A DNA stretch of 64,000 nt, from contig NZ_RCWZ01000001.1 of assembly GCF_003675385.1 (NCBI RefSeq), positions 682,001 to 746,000 of the forward strand. The letters are read 5' to 3'. The position numbers and the translations under genes were made by a program. Shown piece after piece: positions 62,232 to 64,000 of the stretch. The DNA comes from Mucilaginibacter kameinonensis (GTDB lineage Bacteria; Bacteroidota; Bacteroidia; Sphingobacteriales; Sphingobacteriaceae). The notes beneath the pieces are model-generated. The model saw only the letters and a list, made by a program, of their open reading frames with translations, ran no database searches and was not told the origin of the DNA. Position 1 is the first letter of the stretch. Each line of letters begins with the position of its first letter.

Positions 62232-63332
62232 ATGATAAGAAAGATTTTTTTACTGATAATATTAATCGTTAGTATTTCAAACTGCTTTTCGCAAAGCCAG
62301 GATAAACGCTGGCCGGAAGCCCGGATCTGGGACTGGTATAATCAGCAGCCATGGTATTGCGGCTTTAATTATATCCCGGCTTATGCCATCAATTATACCG
62401 CCATGTGGGATAAAACAACGTTTAACGAGGTCGCCATTGATAAGGAACTGGCACTGGCCGAAAAATCGGGTATGAACTCGTTAAGGGCCGTGCTGCAATA
62501 TGCCGTATACGCCGATGATCCTAAATATTTCATAAACACTTTAGATAAATTTATGGCGATATGTGATAAGCATCATATCAAATTTATCCCGGCTTTGTTT
62601 GATGATTGTTCATTCGGTATTACCAACGATCCTAAAACAGGAAAACAGCCTGAGCCATTGAAGGGCTGGTACGCCTGGGACTGGTCGCCAAGCCCGGGGC
62701 ATAGCATGGTAGTTGACTCTGTCACACATCCCAAGCTCAAAAAATATGTAACGGACGTAATCACAAGGTTTAAAAACGACAAACGTATTTTAATGTGGGA
62801 TTTATATAACGAACCTACAAACGGTGGCTTAGGCACAGCTACTTTCCCGCTGCTTAAAAAAACTATCATTTGGGCAAGGGCGGTAAACCCTTCGCAGCCA
62901 CTTACTATCGGCATTTTTGATCAAAATCCAAGATTGAACAAGATCATTACTGACAATGTAGACCTGATCACTTTTCATGACTATGGCGATAAGCAACACG
63001 TTACTAAAACCATAGAAGAGCTTAAGCAATACAATCGCCCGATGATCAATACCGAGTGGATGAACCGGCCATGGAAATCTACCGTGAGCGAAATTGTACC
63101 GGTGTTTTACAAGTATAAGGTAGGATGTAACCTGTGGGGACTGGTTAACGGCAAAACGCAAACTAATTTGCCCTGGGGCCACCGCCCTGGCGATCCGGAG
63201 CAAAAACTATGGCAGCATGACCTTTACAGTGGCGACTTTAAACCATACAAAGCCGCGGAAATTGACTCGTTAAAGTTGTTCATCGACAGGTCCAAAAGCG
63301 CTGAATATATCAGTGCACATCAACACAAATAG
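62232..63332 (+). CDS. Secreted GH5-like (clan GH-A) glycosidase
   Basis: 366 residues from the ATG at 62232, which precedes a signal peptide (1-20, NCFSQ). TIM-barrel of clan GH-A: catalytic acid Glu in LMWDLYNEPTNGG, nucleophile Glu in MINTEWMNRP, and FIPALFDDCSF earlier. GH5-like or GH2-C-like enzymes cleave beta-mannosidic or cellulosic bonds; the specificity cannot be read off. Same transcript as the PhyH gene. Confidence 0.85.
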   Translation: MIRKIFLLIILIVSISNCFSQSQDKRWPEARIWDWYNQQPWYCGFNYIPAYAINYTAMWDKTTFNEVAIDKELALAEKSGMNSLRAVLQYAVYADDPKYFINTLDKFMAICDKHHIKFIPALFDDCSFGITNDPKTGKQPEPLKGWYAWDWSPSPGHSMVVDSVTHPKLKKYVTDVITRFKNDKRILMWDLYNEPTNGGLGTATFPLLKKTIIWARAVNPSQPLTIGIFDQNPRLNKIITDNVDLITFHDYGDKQHVTKTIEELKQYNRPMINTEWMNRPWKSTVSEIVPVFYKYKVGCNLWGLVNGKTQTNLPWGHRPGDPEQKLWQHDLYSGDFKPYKAAEIDSLKLFIDRSKSAEYISAHQHK

Positions 63333-63373
63333 GATAATTTGGTTACTTTGTATATCAAAATTATCCGGCACTG

Positions 63374-64000
63374 ATGATCAAGCCCACTTTAGAAGCTCTA
63401 AACAGTCATGACAAAAACACGTTTTTGGCCAGGCTATTTGAGCAGCACGAGTTTGAGTCGCCCTATCATTTTCATCCTGAATATGAGTTAACGGCTATTC
63501 TCAAAGGCGAGGGCAATCGGTTTGTAGGCAATAACATGTCGGCCTACCAGCAGGGCGACCTGGTGCTGATTGGCAGCAATGTGCCGCATTGCTGGAAAAC
63601 GACTTTGCATAACGAGGAGATCAACGCTAAATCGGTAGTGATCCAGTTCAATATTGATTTTTTAGGGGCTAATTTCTTTGAGAACCAATCGGCCTGGAAG
63701 GTTGTGCAGTTGCTCAATAAAAGTTTTCACGGCATCCACTTTAGCGGCGAAGCCACGGCGGCAATTATTGATCTGATGTTGGCGCTCGTTAAGGTGGATG
63801 ATCCGTTTAAAAAACTTATCCTGTTGCTAAATATTCTTGATAGTTTAACCGGTCATGCATCGTACCGGTACTTAAATGCCGAGCCGGTGATTTACAATCC
63901 GCAGGGGATAGAGCATCAGCGGTTAAAACTTGTGCAAAGTTTTATCATTGATAATTTCAGGAGTAAGATAAGCCTTGATGAAGTAGCCGAGGTAGGCAGC
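63374..64000 (+). CDS. AraC-family transcriptional regulator (cut by window end)
   Basis: ATG at 63374; 209 codons to the window end without a stop. N-terminal cupin ligand-binding domain (about 25-110, SPYHFHPEYELTAILKGEG and GDLVLIGSNVPHCWK), then a linker and the first helix of the AraC HTH (FRSKISLDEVAEVGS). Typical AraC-cupin regulators are about 290 residues, so about 80 are missing. Likely senses a sugar and controls the adjacent glycosidase genes. Confidence 0.9.
   Translation, partial: MIKPTLEALNSHDKNTFLARLFEQHEFESPYHFHPEYELTAILKGEGNRFVGNNMSAYQQGDLVLIGSNVPHCWKTTLHNEEINAKSVVIQFNIDFLGANFFENQSAWKVVQLLNKSFHGIHFSGEATAAIIDLMLALVKVDDPFKKLILLLNILDSLTGHASYRYLNAEPVIYNPQGIEHQRLKLVQSFIIDNFRSKISLDEVAEVGS

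Overview
The window reads as a stretch of chromosome from a Bacteroidota, most likely Sphingobacteriaceae (Mucilaginibacter/Pedobacter-like). Evidence: Bacteroidota-type promoters (TTG about 20 bases before TAnnTTTG), an almost complete lack of Shine-Dalgarno (SD) sequences, a type IX secretion (type B) C-terminal domain, a TonB receptor with a carboxypeptidase-regulatory-like N-domain, a receptor/PnuT thiamine uptake pair, GH127 and ThuA/PQQ/cytochrome c secreted enzymes, and LytS/LytTR signalling. The genus is an inference.

Layout. 1-7 kb: the front of a PSCyt1/DUF1549 cytochrome protein running off the left edge, an SGNH-like membrane-anchored protein, a secreted FAD oxidoreductase, a YfiT-type DinB protein, a small tyrosine phosphatase and an acyl-CoA-dehydrogenase-like flavoprotein. 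6.4-9.8 kb: a thiamine uptake operon (TonB receptor then PnuT) behind a TPP riboswitch that carries an unusual inserted hairpin. 10-16.4 kb: aspS, three tandem FKBP-type lipoproteins, miaE and a LytS/LytTR pair. 16.7-24.4 kb: a T9SS-sorted Ig-like protein, an FAD monooxygenase overlapping an RsmI-like methylase, a conserved hypothetical with a rare canonical SD, a VOC protein and a six-hairpin glycosidase. 24.5-26.2 kb: an A+T-rich pair, a 51-residue protein plus a dGTPase. 26.3-36.2 kb: a fused E1 alpha/beta, rsmA, pdxA, a DUF5009 membrane protein, pdhB and small secreted proteins. 36.3-42.7 kb: an MntR-like regulator, two paralogous secreted proteins with charged tails around an OmpA lipoprotein, an S41 protease and an outer-membrane barrel. 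42.8-46.2 kb: a giant ThuA-PQQ-PKD-cytochrome c-CBM-like protein.

46.9-47.4 kb holds the most striking item: two tandem, minus-strand tRNA-like genes with their own promoter-like box and terminator. Each carries ACACCUCCUU, the anti-Shine-Dalgarno tail of 16S rRNA, across the D stem and anticodon arm. Each also has an oversized variable arm whose GNRA-capped hairpin differs between the copies by paired changes.

47.4-64 kb: an Lrp regulator, a TonB-C protein, small membrane proteins, an RND efflux operon (outer-membrane factor, pump, adaptor), an ABC-F protein with a start-sequestering leader, and a carbohydrate locus (DUF1349, GH127, PhyH dioxygenase, GH5-like, AraC regulator cut by the right edge).

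The intergenic DNA is crowded with several families of roughly 80-150 bp inverted repeats that recur at unrelated loci. I see no IS element, prophage, CRISPR array or rRNA.
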